DNA of 64,000 bases from Papaver somniferum (taxonomy: Eukaryota; Streptophyta; Magnoliopsida; Ranunculales; Papaveraceae), in the NCBI RefSeq assembly GCF_003573695.1, contig NC_039361.1, positions 43,175,673 through 43,239,672 on the forward strand, in the 5' to 3' direction. The position numbers and the translations under genes are program-made. This document shows positions 22,476 to 33,324 of the stretch, one piece after another (the stretch's first letter is position 1; each line of letters opens with the position of its first letter). A model generated the notes under the pieces. The model did no database searches. It saw only the letters and a list, made by a program, of their open reading frames with translations, and was not told the DNA's origin.

Positions 22476-24569
22476 ATGGAGGATGAGGAGGGTCATAATT
22501 CATCTAAAAAACCTAGGAAAGTACACATCAACTACACCAATGATTCCCAAATGGCTGATTTCTTAGATTATGAGAATGATTTTACACCCACTCAAACTCA
22601 AGATGATGATTTTTATGAGCCAAATCCTGATGATGAAGACATTGATGAGGACCAATGCTTCTGATACACAGGTTCACTTCTATCATATGCTTAATCTCAC
22701 TTCTATAGCTCTCAATTATCAAAAGTTAGGTTTTTTGGATCATGGTTCGGCGAAACAGGTTGAGGTTCGGCTCACATATATTAGCCGAATCTACCAATTG
22801 ATGAACGGTTCGGCTCACTGAATCTGTTTGCAGCATGCGCCGAACCTATAATTTTCAATTCCAACCCTTTTGCTAGACACTAGTTCGGCTTATATGAAAG
22901 TTTCATAGTAAGCCGAACAACATCCTGAATAGCCCGGAAAAAAAAAATTACTGGTTCGGCTTATATTTCGAAAATCGTATGAGCCGAACATCAATTTGTT
23001 ATTTTTTGGGTTAAAATATTGTTATTGGTTCGGCACATATTGAGAATATCATATAAGCCGAAACCTCTAAATGTTCATGGTTCGGCACATAATATGATTA
23101 TTGTACGAGCCGAACATAAATTTTTAATTTCTGGGTTGAAATATTGTTATTGGTTCGGCACATATTGAGAACATCGTATAAGCCGAAACCTTTAAATGCT
23201 CAGGGTTCGGCACATAATATGATTATCGTATGAGCCGAATATTTCTATTATTTTCCCTTTCAAGTATTTGAACCTTGTGATATTCTTTGTAGATCGTACC
23301 CATGGAAGATCAACCTGATCCAGTAGACATAATTCAGGAGGATACCAAGGATCACTTCCAAAATGATTTGGTATGTAAGAACCTGTTGTTTACCTTAATG
23401 TTGTCGGAATATTCCAAAGTTTTGGAATGAACCTTTCTAATTACTTGTTTTGGAATGAACGCACAGATGGAAAACTAAACCCGAAGTTCTGGATTGGCTT
23501 GAGGAACACGCGATGAAGATAAATTGTGTACTAGTTAAAGGACAACAAAGCCGATGGGATCGGTTTGAAATGATTTGTGAGCGTTGTATACGTTGGGAAG
23601 ACCGGGAGAAAGAATAGGACGAAGACGAAGAAAAGAAATTGTCCTTTCAAGATCGTTTTCAACCTCAAGAATAAGTCCTTGAACAAAGAAGATCAATATT
23701 GGATAATGAATAAAGATATGGATTGTCGTCATAACCACCCACGTCCCAAAGACCTGCATGGACATGCGAAAGTAGCGCGACTCAAACCCGATGAGATGCT
23801 AGAAGTGGATAAAATAACACGAGCACGTTTTCCACCGTCTAGGATTCTTAGAGAATTGAAGGCGGACAACAAGAATAACAAGTCGACTATGCAAACTATC
23901 TACAATGCAAGACAAAAGATTAGAAGACTCAATTTGCAAGGTAGGATGGTGATGCAACAAGTAATGTGGTTAGGGGTGAAGAATAACTACGCTTTCCAAA
24001 AGAAGTTGGATGAGTTCGTTCAAGTCACACACCTTTTCCTTGCCCACCCGGAATGCGCCCAATTGGCTCTATGCTTCCCACAAGTTATTATATTGGATTG
24101 CACGTACAAGACTAATAAATATGAGATGTTGTTGATGAACATTGTGGGGCATACTTCGGCAAAGGCACCGTTCACCGTGGCTTTTTGTTTCTTGAAAAAC
24201 GAGAAGAAAGAGAGTTATGTTTGGGTGTTAGAACAATTGAAGTTAATCTTCTGGGAGGGTGCTCTTCCTAAAGTGTTCGTTTCCGATCAATATTCATCGT
24301 TGATGTATGGTATTAAGAAGGTATTTCCGGATGCATTCAATTTTTTTTGTACGTTTCACAGATGGTGCAATGTGAGGAAAAAATGCCAATCGAAAATTCA
24401 ACCACTTAAGTTGAAGGAATTAGAGAATATTGCTAAAATCCAACCGGTGGATACACGAGTAAAGAAAAAGAAGGAATTCTTGAAAGAATATGAACATAAT
24501 GAGATGTTGTGGGCTTCTTTCCAAGGCGAATGGAGTTCTAACATCCGTTCTAATAGTTTTAGCAGATAA
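22476..24569 (+). pseudogene. MULE transposase with FAR1/FHY3-like DNA-binding region, degenerate
   Basis: Exon-like pieces are an acidic start at 22476-22664 (MEDEEGHNSSKKPRKVHINY), a short piece at 23303-23369 ending at a GT donor, and a long one after an acceptor near 23465. The latter starts TKPEVLDWLEEHAMKINCVL. A frameshift near 23570-23600 moves to the frame open to 24569. That frame carries the zinc-chelating part (RNCPFKIVFNLKNKS, then DMDCRHNHPRP) and the MULE transposase domain: FPQVIILDCTYKTNKYEMLL with the first Asp, then LPKVFVSDQYSSLMYGIKKV with the second, then the F-C-T-F-H-R-W region. The SWIM zinc finger and C-terminus are missing. Inactive as read. Confidence 0.75.
22733..23250. 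repeat. TTCGGC inverted-motif repeat region with a 125-base tandem unit
   Basis: At least ten GGTTCGGC or GCCGAAC words alternate in opposite orientation. Each pair (for example GGTTCGGC at 23027 with GCCGAA at about 23055) could fold as a stem-loop with a 20-25-base AT-rich loop. A unit of about 125 bases with two such pairs occurs in tandem at 23027 and 23152, with a diverged third copy upstream. The region lies between two exon-like pieces of the MULE transposase, so it is probably intronic. Confidence 0.75.
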
Positions 24570-25600
24570 AGAAGGAGTTGTATACGTATTAATTAATCTT
24601 CTTGTATCCAAAATTACTCTATCTAGATTTATGGAAACACTTCTGAAAACTACATCACATCTTAATTTCCATATATACCACATACAATAGCTCCAATACT
24701 TGGTCAGTTTACATCGTAAGGAGACTGCCCCAAAACTTCATCAAACCACTTCAGAAAAATATCTTCAATCCAGTCAAGATTAGAAAAGACTAAATGTTGT
24801 AGAGATAGAGCAAACCAAATATGAAAAGCAATTGGACAATGAACAAACAAATGCAGAAAAAATTCCACATCATTTTTACATAAAGAACAATAATCATCAA
24901 TAGTAGGATTATATAACTTAAGAGTAGAGTTAGCAGGAAGCATCTGAGCAAATATCTTCCACGTAAATAATTTTATTTTCGGAAAACAATCTAAGGACCA
25001 ATCTTTTCTCCAAAAGGAGGTTTCTTCAACTGATCTACTCTCATTCATATAAACAATGTAAGATGTCTTAATAGTGAAAATACCACTTTTTGTATGAGCC
25101 CACATAATTTTATCTTTTCGATGAAGATTAATCCTTAAAGACCTAATTTTTATAATATCATCGGGAAATAATAAAGAAGTTAACAACCCAATATTCCAAG
25201 TGTTATTCTGCACCCCTATAAGTTCACCGACAAAAGAATAATCATTAAAGTTAGGACTAATCGAAACAGGCGGAGAATTACTGTGCGGTAACCAGTTTGA
25301 AAACCAAATTTTTGTAGAAGTACTATCATTTATTTTACTCACAATATTCGATCTTAAGAACATCAAACTATTTACTATACCTTTCGAAATCCAAGAAGAA
25401 GAATCAACAACTTTATATAATTCCAGCAAATTTTGATTAGGGAAATACGTATCTTGTAAAAATCTGGAGATCAATTAATCAGGATGTTGACAAATTCTCC
25501 AATCCAACTTAGCTATACAGATTACAGACCCTATTAGTAGTATAAGAATTTCCAATCCCTAGATCACCACACATTTTAGACTTACCAATTGGTAGGCTTC
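24420..25600 (-). pseudogene. LINE ORF2 C-terminal region with zf-RVT domain
   Basis: The main frame (24704-25474) starts MISRFLQDTYFPNQNLLELY and reads on to a zf-RVT zinc-binding domain with the pattern KLFTWKIFAQMLPANSTLKL, CSLCKNDVEFFLHLFVHC and the H-x-W that follows. A continuation after a stop (24420-24683, MWYIWKLRCDVVFRSVSINL) is the typical C-terminal piece of plant LINEs. Upstream of 25474 the sequence continues toward the GGLGIRN-like motif (KSKMCGDLGIGNSYTTNRVC) with several stops. Confidence 0.7.
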
Positions 25601-25606
25601 TAAAAG

Positions 25607-27899
25607 GTCCTACAAATTATAACCGCAAGTGCACGGTGTCGAAAGTGGCAAATGTGCAAGTACGGGTCGATCCACAGAGATCGGGTGTGTTTTGGAGTTT
25701 CTAGCTATTTTGGGTTCTAAATTTGCTAATGGGCTTTGAATACCAAAGGGGTCTTGAATATCAATGGTCTTTGAATACCCTTTGGAACTGTTGGGCTGAA
25801 CTGAGCTTGGGCTCAGAAATATGGACTATGGGCTTTAGGTCTTAAACCTTGTTTTGGGCTTTTGGGTTGAACAACTGGGCTTTGGTTAAGCCCACAGTTG
25901 ACTGAATTGGGCTTCAGTTTGAACTTGAGCTTTGGGTTGGCAGTGAACTAGGCTTTGGCCTTAGCAGCAGCAGGAGGCAGGGTCAACAGCAGCTTGGCAG
26001 CAAGAGTGGCAGCAGCTTGGCAGGGCAGCTGCACAAGCAGTGCAAAGAAAGAGCTGCACAGCAGCACAAGAGAGCACACAGCAGGGGGAAGCAAATAGAA
26101 TGTACAAGCAATGGAAAGCAAAACAAGAGAGTTGCAGAGCAAATGGAATAAGAGAAGCAACAGAACAAAAGCAATGGAAAAACTAAACAGCAACAACAGG
26201 GTGAACAAAAACAAAACAAAACAAAACAAGATGAAAAACAGCAACAGAAAACAACACAAGATGAACCAAGGCCTAAGCCAAGGGCAGGGGTGATAAAGAA
26301 ACTGACAAGAAGCAATACTAAGGCAAGAATACAGGCATTCCTATAGAATGGGTTGAAAACTAGCTTGCTATAAGCACTAGCTTCTCCCAATGCACAATCA
26401 ACACTGCAACCTAAGCATACACAGGGAATGGCAAGAAAATCAGCTTGCTTTAAGCACTGATTTCTTCCATTACACAATCAGCACAAAGCTTCTAAGAAAT
26501 CTAGCCTAGCATTCCTTCAAATGACAGTGAATTAAACATGACAGTGCACAAACATTACATGGCAGTGAGCATAAATAACATTACACACTAAACAGGAATT
26601 AACAGATCATGAACATTAACTATAAATAACAGGAGACAAGCATAACAGGAATACAACATGAACATGAAACTGAACTTCTAAACACTACAAACATCACAAC
26701 TGAAATTGACAAGATTTTATAACACTTAAAATTTAACTGTGGACTAAAGTTGAACTAAAATTAACAGGACATGAAAGTCCTGGATGTTGGCTACTCCAAA
26801 CATGGTTTCTAACACAACCCATAGTCCCAATTTATACCCACAACACAATTTAGGTTCTACCCAATTTTTCACCCAAACTGACAGAGCTAGGGTTTGGTAA
26901 TTTCTCACCTAATTTGATGTAGCCACATCAAATTGAACGCAACCCATGCTTTGTAATTGTTCCTACTCCATTTCTCATGCGCCAATTTCAACTCTAGCAC
27001 ACGTTAATCCATCAATCCATAACCTAGGGTTTAGGTTAGGTAATGAGTTGATGGGATAAAGGGCTAGAATGATGGGGGAAGGTGTTCAATTATGTGTAGG
27101 ATGATGACGGAGGTGGTATGGTGGTGTTTGGTGGCGGTGTGGTGGTGACAGTGGAGGTGAAGGAGATGGTGGCAGGACATGGTGTCTGCAGAGGGAATGG
27201 GGAAGGAGATGGGGTGAGCTCGATGGTTTGGCAGAGAAGGCGTGTTTGGTTAGCTGGTATAGGTTCGGTCGCTAGGGTGTGAGGCGGGCGTATCGAGTTT
27301 TGATGTTCTGTGACTCTGAGCTGCGAGATGCGAAGATGGTAGGTAGATCGGACGGTGATGTGGAGGCAAGCGATGAGCGACCGTTGGATTATATGATACA
27401 ACAAAATGAACGGTACTTGATGGAGTTAGGTACTGTAGTGTTAGGCGGAGATATCAAACTTTGATGCACAGCAAGGGAGCGACCGTTGGATTCAACTACC
27501 ATCTAATCTGAAGGCTTGGAATTTCAGCGCTGTGGTGCTCGGCAGAGACATCAGATTTTGATGATCTATGAAGGAGCGACCGTCGGATGCTTCTGAGAAA
27601 TGATCTGATGGCTGAGAACGGAGGCGTTTTTGTGTGTAGAAAATGAGGTTGTGCGCACCATTCTTCGCGGCTTCCTTGCGTAATTTCTCCCGGCTTTTCA
27701 CTACTTTTCTGCTCTTTTCGCTTCGCGACTCATCCGAACTTTATTTATTACCTAAAAATGCAAAATTAATTAATAAAAATATTTATTCTTGAAAACAATG
27801 AAAATACAGAATATGGGATAAAATGTAGAATTAATGCGCAAAAGATGAGTTAAATGCCAACAAAAAGGGATAAATATATACAATATTTGGCACTCATCA
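25607..27899 (-). mobile_element. LTR-like insertion (probable solo LTR) inside the LINE
   Basis: On the minus strand the segment begins TGATGAGTGCCAAATATTG and ends near 'ccgtgcacttgcggtta'. Both resemble the edges of Tat/Retand-type plant LTRs. It interrupts the LINE frame exactly: LINE protein similarity stops at one edge and resumes at the other. It has no gag or pol. It contains a low-complexity CAG/GCA-rich part (25,960-26,260) and a roughly 100-base minisatellite (27,345-27,600). I did not find a clear 5-bp target duplication, so the edges are good to perhaps ten bases. Confidence 0.55.
27345..27600. repeat. Minisatellite of about 100 bases in the LTR-like insertion
   Basis: The phrase 'gcgaccgttggatt' or a near variant recurs at about 27,378, 27,479 and 27,580. 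Each is followed by diverged sequence that includes 'gcggagatatcaaactttgat' or its equivalent. Three units are visible. Confidence 0.6.
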
Positions 27900-28560
27900 C
27901 CAATATCATTCCAAGAACGAAAATAAACAGCACGTCAAGGATTTTTTTTAGACTACCGAAAAGTATTTTGAATAGAGTCAATTTTAGAAACAATCTTTTT
28001 AGGAAAAGGAAAACACGACATATAATACACAACCAAACTTGAGAGTACATGCTTAGTAAACACAGTTCTGCCAGCTCCGTTAAGATTTGTTTTGTTACAG
28101 TTGCTTAATCTAAAATAGAATTTATCAATTAAAAACTGAAAAGATTTAGTTTTATCCATGTTTATAAATAGGGGAGTAGCGAGGTATTTCTCCGAATTAC
28201 TTAAAAAATTTATCCCAAAAGTTTTAGATAGTAACTTAATATGCTTATGATGCCTTTTTGCACTAGTGAAAAAACTAGATTTCTCAAAATTTATGGCCTG
28301 ACCAGAGGCCTTGGCAAAAGCATTTATAATCTTCGTATGATTTCTAGCATACGACAAAGAAGCTTTTGAGAAAAGCATACAATCATCAGCAAAAAATAAG
28401 TGTGAAGTAGCAAAAATAAGTGTGAAGTAGAAGGGCTGTTCTTCTCAAGTCTAAAGCCCCGAATCATATTATCAGACTCTGCTTGTAGCAGAAGTTGAGA
28501 TAGAATCTCCATACAAATAATAAAGATGTAAGGAGATAGACAATGAAGATCTTACCGCAA
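27900..28560 (-). pseudogene. LINE reverse transcriptase core
   Basis: The minus strand reads LSPYIFIICMEILSQLLLQA, then the catalytic FADD box (about 28380-28397), then MLFSKASLSYARNHTKIINA and the GQAINFEKSSFF motif, typical of plant L1-clade RT domains 4 to 7. A direct duplication of about 20 bases just upstream of FADD (28397-28435, 'ataagtgtgaagtag' twice) breaks the frame. The RT is truncated before the earlier RT motifs. Confidence 0.75.
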
Positions 28561-28655
28561 ACAAAAATAATAGAGCTCATATCTCTACCAAAAATCGTTC
28601 AATTTGAAATTGAAATTGAAACTTCCGTTACGATTCTCTCTTGCAGTATCAGAAG

Positions 28656-28937
28656 TCAGAACCACCACCTTGCGGCCCGGACAGAGAAAGGAAAGATGGA
28701 CTCACGTTTCATTCTTGCATAAACTGTAGAACACAACAGCTCCCAATAAGGCCCAAAGCTTGAGTTGATTCTATTCATGGAAGTCTGTAAGAGCTCATTT
28801 GGACACCTCACCCTGTTAAAAACCAATAAAATACATCCTGGTTCTGCACTCACTGAAATACAACGCATAAGCTTCAATCTCAAGAAATAATTATGGTGTA
28901 ATCCATGTATAAGCATCTGTGCATGGATATGATTCAA
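28656..28937 (-). pseudogene. PPR protein gene relic
   Basis: A 93-codon frame reads HAQMLIHGLHHNYFLRLKLM, then GCILLVFNRVRCPNELLQTS, then YARMKRESIFPFSV. The spacing and wording (HAQ.I..G, then .A..VFD-like, then .W..MI-like) match the first repeats of plant PLS-type pentatricopeptide proteins, which edit or process organelle RNA. No further repeats follow, and the segment abuts the LINE 5' edge. I take it as a short remnant; the call rests on motif recognition. Confidence 0.5.
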
Positions 28938-29616
28938 CTATCACAATCAAACGCCTATATTAATCAACTGAGCTCAGTGCATTCAAGCTTTTCTGATGGA
29001 AATGACATGCCTTACCAATGGATCTCACTCCTATACCCAAACTCCCAAGGAAGAAAGGGTCTCAGAAGTAAAAACTTAGCCATTACTAAATCTAGTTCAT
29101 CACCACAAACACTTGTCTTTCTCAGATATGATCCATGCGCCTCGACTTCTCTCAACAGTTTTACATGGAAAACCAAAGAACTTTTCCTAATTCACTAAAA
29201 GATGTATTACATATCAATTTAACAATTCAATATATATATGTAAATGACGCAGTCTACAGACATGTATAACCCCTTGTTCTTAGCAATCCGTATAAAATAA
29301 ATATTGGAACATTCCATTTCAAGGTAATTTTCCATCAACACAATGTGATAGTAGCAAGTGGCAACAAAGATGATAATGAAACATACTGAATTTTTGTATT
29401 GGGTTATTTGCTTATTCACAACCTAGCACCATACTAGGTTTAGTTTCACGACAGAGAAGATTAAACCAGAATACTAAAACAAACTTTCATTTGCAACCCA
29501 CAGTAAGACACAAATTCAGTCATACCTAACACAAACGTTTTGACTTGAACTACAAAGATGCATACAAAAAGGTTTTAGAGACAATCTATGCATATTGAGA
29601 TGATTTAACTGTTTCT

Positions 29617-29900
29617 TTAAGCCCCTTCACCACTTTGGCTATCCGCAGCATCCACGGCCTTCAAGCTTTCAGCTAACGCTATAGACCTGTTCTGAGCCTG
29701 TCTGTCTACACCAACCATCCACAAGCCTAGAAACAAAGAAAAAATCATTGCGAAATGTCATGGAAAAACCTTAAGAAGGCTACTTCTAGCTCACAAAAAG
29801 CAAAATTATGAAGCTTAATACCTACAGCACTTCCAATAGCACAGAGCCACAAAATCCTCATGGACCATTTGTCACCAACAACGCCTCTATTCATATTCAT
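29617..29900 (-). CDS. Small single-pass membrane protein (62 residues), unknown function
   Basis: Two exons, 29822-29900 and 29617-29726, join through a 95-base GT/AG intron in frame to give 62 residues. The start chosen is MNMNRGVVGDKWSMRILWLC, where a short basic N-terminus is followed by one hydrophobic segment (about residues 14-33, ILWLCAIGSAVGLWMVGV). The C-terminus is hydrophilic (RQAQNRSIALAESLKAVDAA). Its size and layout fit small organelle inner-membrane or ER proteins, but I do not recognise the family. That it is a real gene is supported by clean splice sites and by a degraded duplicate of exon 2 at 17.4/22.1 kb. A coding region this short could still be misread. Confidence 0.6.
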
Positions 29901-30446
29901 TTGCCCAAAATCAACTAACAAAAACAAGACAGAATTCAGTATCTCAGAAATCATTCAACTGAACGCACTCTATCATACAAACAACCAAGCAGAATGCAGG
30001 CAATAGATAAAAATGAAACACAACATCCCCCTTTCTGCTTTGGATCTTAGACAGTGGCAAATGCTTCAAACGGGTATCTACAATGGCATAAAACTGAAAT
30101 ATTACTGTTGAGGGTCTTTTACACTATTTTGGAATCTCATATCCAAACAAATTTGAAGCCTTTTTTCTAACAAACATCATAAATCCATGAAAATTACCAG
30201 TCTATGGACAATATAAGAAATGCAGAAGGAAAATAATGATACCCAAAGAACATACCTGAGGAAGATTGATGATCTTAAACCCCAATTAAACCTTTAACTA
30301 AATCAAGCCACAGCTCCAACAACTGCAGGTCTGAAGGAATAAACCCTGATCGGTACCTTTCTACTATAGAAGACGTCAAAGGCTAATAAATCCAGTATAG
30401 CCTTCTGGTCATTTTGGATACAAGTATGAGACAACTTATGGCAACA

Positions 30447-30520
30447 GCTTTCATAGCTCAGTTGGTTAGAGCACCCGTTTAGTAAGCGGGAGGTCTTGAG
30501 TTCAACTCTCAATGAAAGCA
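30447..30520 (+). tRNA. tRNA-Thr(AGT)
   Basis: A 74-base cloverleaf. The 7-bp acceptor stem is GCTTTCA with TGAAAGC and discriminator A. The A box is TAGCTCAGTTGG, the anticodon loop TTAGTAA (anticodon AGT, Thr), and the T arm TTGAG-TTCAACT-CTCAA. A CAA motif lies just upstream (30442-30444), as is usual for plant tRNA genes. A run of eight or nine T about 7 bases downstream (30527-30535) fits a Pol III terminator. No intron. Confidence 0.95.
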
Positions 30521-30526
30521 AATGCA

Positions 30527-30535
30527 ATTTTTTTT
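30527..30535 (+). terminator. Pol III oligo-T terminator of tRNA-Thr
   Basis: Uninterrupted T run immediately after the tRNA 3' end. Confidence 0.75.
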
Positions 30536-30814
30536 AACTCTCACTAAACCTGGCACCCCCCATTAGCAGCCTTGCTCAAAATGAGTCCAATAATCTAAGA
30601 ATTATACACAGAAACTGTTAATTGGTAGGTTTAGAGATGGTGGTCTCTCTGCTAACATCACTAATCATTGCTTATGTACAGACTTGAATGTTCATAATAT
30701 GAAAAAGAGCCTTGACAACTTCTGAATAATTGCAGACTAAACCTGTACTTGGCCAAGTTATGGTTCCATCATTCTTCTCTGGCCATTTCTTCGAGAGCCT
30801 TAGTGCTGTAAAAC

Positions 30815-31095
30815 ATAATCAGCTGCGAGTTTTACTTCTGTATCCATTAGCTCTTTCATGATGTAGCAAAAAATGCTCTGAACGATGCTGTTTTTGGCGT
30901 TGCTAGCTTCCGGAGTGAGACAGTGGGTCTTCTTTCTTACAATCATCTTCAACACAAAATGAGTCATGCAACCAGCTGCGGGTTTTACTTCAGCTCTTTC
31001 ATGATGTACCAAAAAAAGCTCTGTATGATGCTGTCTTGGCATTGGAGGTTCTCTGGTGACGGTGAATCTTCTTTCTTACAATCATCTTCAAACAA
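30815..31095. repeat. Tandem duplication, unit about 152 bases
   Basis: The phrase 'agctgcgagttttacttc' at about 30820 recurs as 'agctgcgggttttacttc' at about 30972. It is followed in both by 'agctctttcatgatgta', 'gctct' and, at the end, 'cttctttcttacaatcatcttc'. Two diverged copies lie just past the 3' end of the DUF3755 gene. Confidence 0.8.
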
Positions 31096-31266
31096 AATGG
31101 AGTCCTAAGAGCTGAGTACAACCACCACAGCAATTGAGTCCAAAAAATAATACCAGAAACCGCTCACACAAGCTTCAGATGTTACATTAATACAAAATTA
31201 TATTACTGTCTTGTTTCAATATGCTACTGTAGGTTACAAATTACAATTACTTAGAATCTCTATGTA

Positions 31267-33324
31267 TCAACATCTTGGTTCTTGCTTCATATAGATACCA
31301 TTAGCTGAACCGAACATTGCTGTATGAGGTAGAATAGAGTTGACCAAGTCCTCATTGACTGAAACCGGTAATGGAGGCATTTGGCTCATTATTCCAGGCA
31401 TATCTCTCAAGCTATGGAAAAAAAAAGGATAAACAAAAAGTTCCAAAGAACATAAGCTTAGAACGACAGAAACTACTGTAACACTATGATCTCGTTCATT
31501 TGGAATAAAAAGTTCTGCTTACTTGTTTAATATGGCTGCAAGGTTGTTCCTCGTGTGGCAGAACAGATTGACATTGTCATGTATCTGCATAACAGATGGG
31601 ATAAGTAAGTTTGGCACACGATAAAATGAGCAAGTAGAGATATCGCAAGGAAAAGTGAGCTCTAGAGATATTCACCTTAAATGTTTCAAGATTAGCTTTG
31701 ATCTGGCTTAGAATTTGAATGTTCTCACCCAGAAGATGCCTGGTTCTGCTGCCTAGCACTAATGAAAGTAAAAATAAATATTTAGCCCGAGAAATGGATG
31801 AAAACTGTAAAGAAATAAGATTATGTTGGAGTGATGGGGTCAATTATCCTCCTCGTACATGCTTATAAAAAAGCCTAATGAAAAACAGAAAAAGGCAAGC
31901 AAAGGTTTTATTCGATATGAAAGGTTATTATCCTGAAACAAGAGGATCACATATCCCATCTTGACAACCGCTGATTTTTCTCTAGTTGCTCTAGCTTTCT
32001 ATAAAGACATCTTATTAGCATAAGCCAAAGAAAAGAATCAACAAGACTAGTGCCAGCAAAGGACAAATAAAAGAAACAACTGCAATGCCTGTGAAATGCA
32101 ATGCAGAGAGATGTAAGACTTGCAATATATTTATTTTCTTTCGATCTCAGATAGGAACAACAGACCTTCACATGATATTTGATCACTCTGATCCATATGG
32201 TGCGCCATGAGGGCGTAAGCACTCATGTTTAGAGCTGGAGATGGAGGTAGATTTAACTGTGATGATGACTCCCCAAATTTTTCCTGAAAAGACATCTCTT
32301 TGAGAGTTTGGTTTCAACTAGATAATATACATATATACATCATACAATTAAGTGAAGCATTACCTTCCTATCTTTCACCTTCTTTCCCATGTAATGTTCT
32401 TCTTGTTTCCTTCGCTTTCCATTCTCCTTCTTCTATGAACAATTGGATATGATATTAGATAATATAAGAGAGTGGGTAGTCTAGATTAATTATATATGGA
32501 AATTTTCTTTGCATAGAGACAATAGCACTCACCGTCATCCATCTACACCTAAGAGCAACATCACGAACAGTCTTATCGGGAAGTAAAGCTGCAATTTTGA
32601 TATACCTCATAATACTTGGCTCATCCGCGTACCTATGCGTGTAAATCAGGATGATCAGTACACATAGAATTCATCTTTCAAAACTTTAGGAATGCTCTTA
32701 TCATCTAGCAGGTAAATGCATGCTAATTTGTATAAGAAAGATGTCTTAGCATAACATGTTCTTATACCATCTTTTCCCACTAAAGCTAGCCCGTCGTGGT
32801 ATATGGCTTCAAGCCTTCAATCAATTACCATCACAAACATGGCCAATAATTTTCACTCTACTCCAATTTTACAAATAACTAATGAATTCTCCACAAGAAC
32901 AAATTGACAACAAAAAAATGAACCAAATTATCAAAATGACATTAAAAAAATGAATCAAATTTTTTTACCTTACTAAGCCTTCTTCTAATCTGGTTTGCTC
33001 TGGAAGAGACCAATCAACAGCCAACTCTAAATCATGGTTCAACCCCGAAACTGATTCATAATTAAGACTCCCACCACCACTAGAATTCAAGCCTGAATTA
33101 ACAAACCCAGGGTTGCTGTTGTTGTTCATCAAATTGATACCGGAATTACCAACATTCGACATCCCAGCAACTCCACCATAAGAATTAGTATTCATAGGAA
33201 TCATCTCTGCAGATGAGCTGCTACTGTTTACAGCACCCGACTGAAACGATATCGAATGACGATTATTCAACACAGATGCTAGAATCGCATCATGATTATA
33301 ACCCATGTTTGAATCAGTTGACAT
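31267..33324 (-). CDS. DUF3755 SANT/Myb-like nuclear protein, seven exons
   Basis: Coding exons on the minus strand are 32969-33324, 32533-32632, 32364-32432, 32166-32283, 31676-31758, 31523-31584 and 31267-31411, all with GT/AG borders and consistent phases. They total 933 bases, or 310 residues. The N-terminal third is Ser/Asn/Gly-rich. A SANT-like segment spans about residues 103-152 (VDWSLPEQTRLEEGLVR, YADEPSIMRYIKIAALLPDK, TVRDVALRCRWMT), followed by a basic stretch (KKENGKRRKQEEHYMGKKVK). The C-terminus has the family hallmarks LLGENIQILSQIKANLETFK and RDMPGIMSQMPPLPVSVNED. Plant DUF3755 proteins are nuclear and poorly characterised; a chromatin or transcription role is inference. The 5' part was copied to 0.8-1.6 kb. 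Confidence 0.9.

Larger units (their letters stand above)
22240..24569 (+). mobile_element. Mutator-like element (MULE), truncated
   Basis: It contains a MULE transposase (see separate entry) preceded by an acidic N-terminal frame and a TTCGGC stem-loop repeat region. The left end is estimated; 22245-22320 ('aaatctgccctttagt') looks like the AT-rich terminal sequence common at MULE ends, but I could not find a matching terminal repeat on the right. The right side breaks off where LINE sequence of opposite orientation begins, near 24530-24570. Confidence 0.55.
24570..28560 (-). mobile_element. LINE (non-LTR retrotransposon), 5' truncated and split by an insertion
   Basis: The minus strand encodes the C-terminal half of a plant L1-type reverse transcriptase protein in two blocks, 27,900-28,560 and 24,570-25,600. 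A 2.3-kb LTR-like insertion separates them in the middle of the conserved segment after YFRSWNDI-like sequence. The 5' half (endonuclease and the first RT motifs) is missing, as is usual for truncated LINE copies. I cannot identify a poly(A) tail at the 3' end near 24,570. Confidence 0.7.

Noticed and set aside
22733..23250. Repeat array considered as a CRISPR array
   Set aside because: This is plant DNA, the motifs alternate in orientation, and there are no uniform spacers or cas genes.
25948..26477. Leu/Cys/Phe-rich 103- and 164-residue minus-strand frames that look like membrane proteins
   Set aside because: They derive from a CAG/GCA and AAC low-complexity tract in the LTR-like insertion. 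Composition alone explains the hydrophobic reading.
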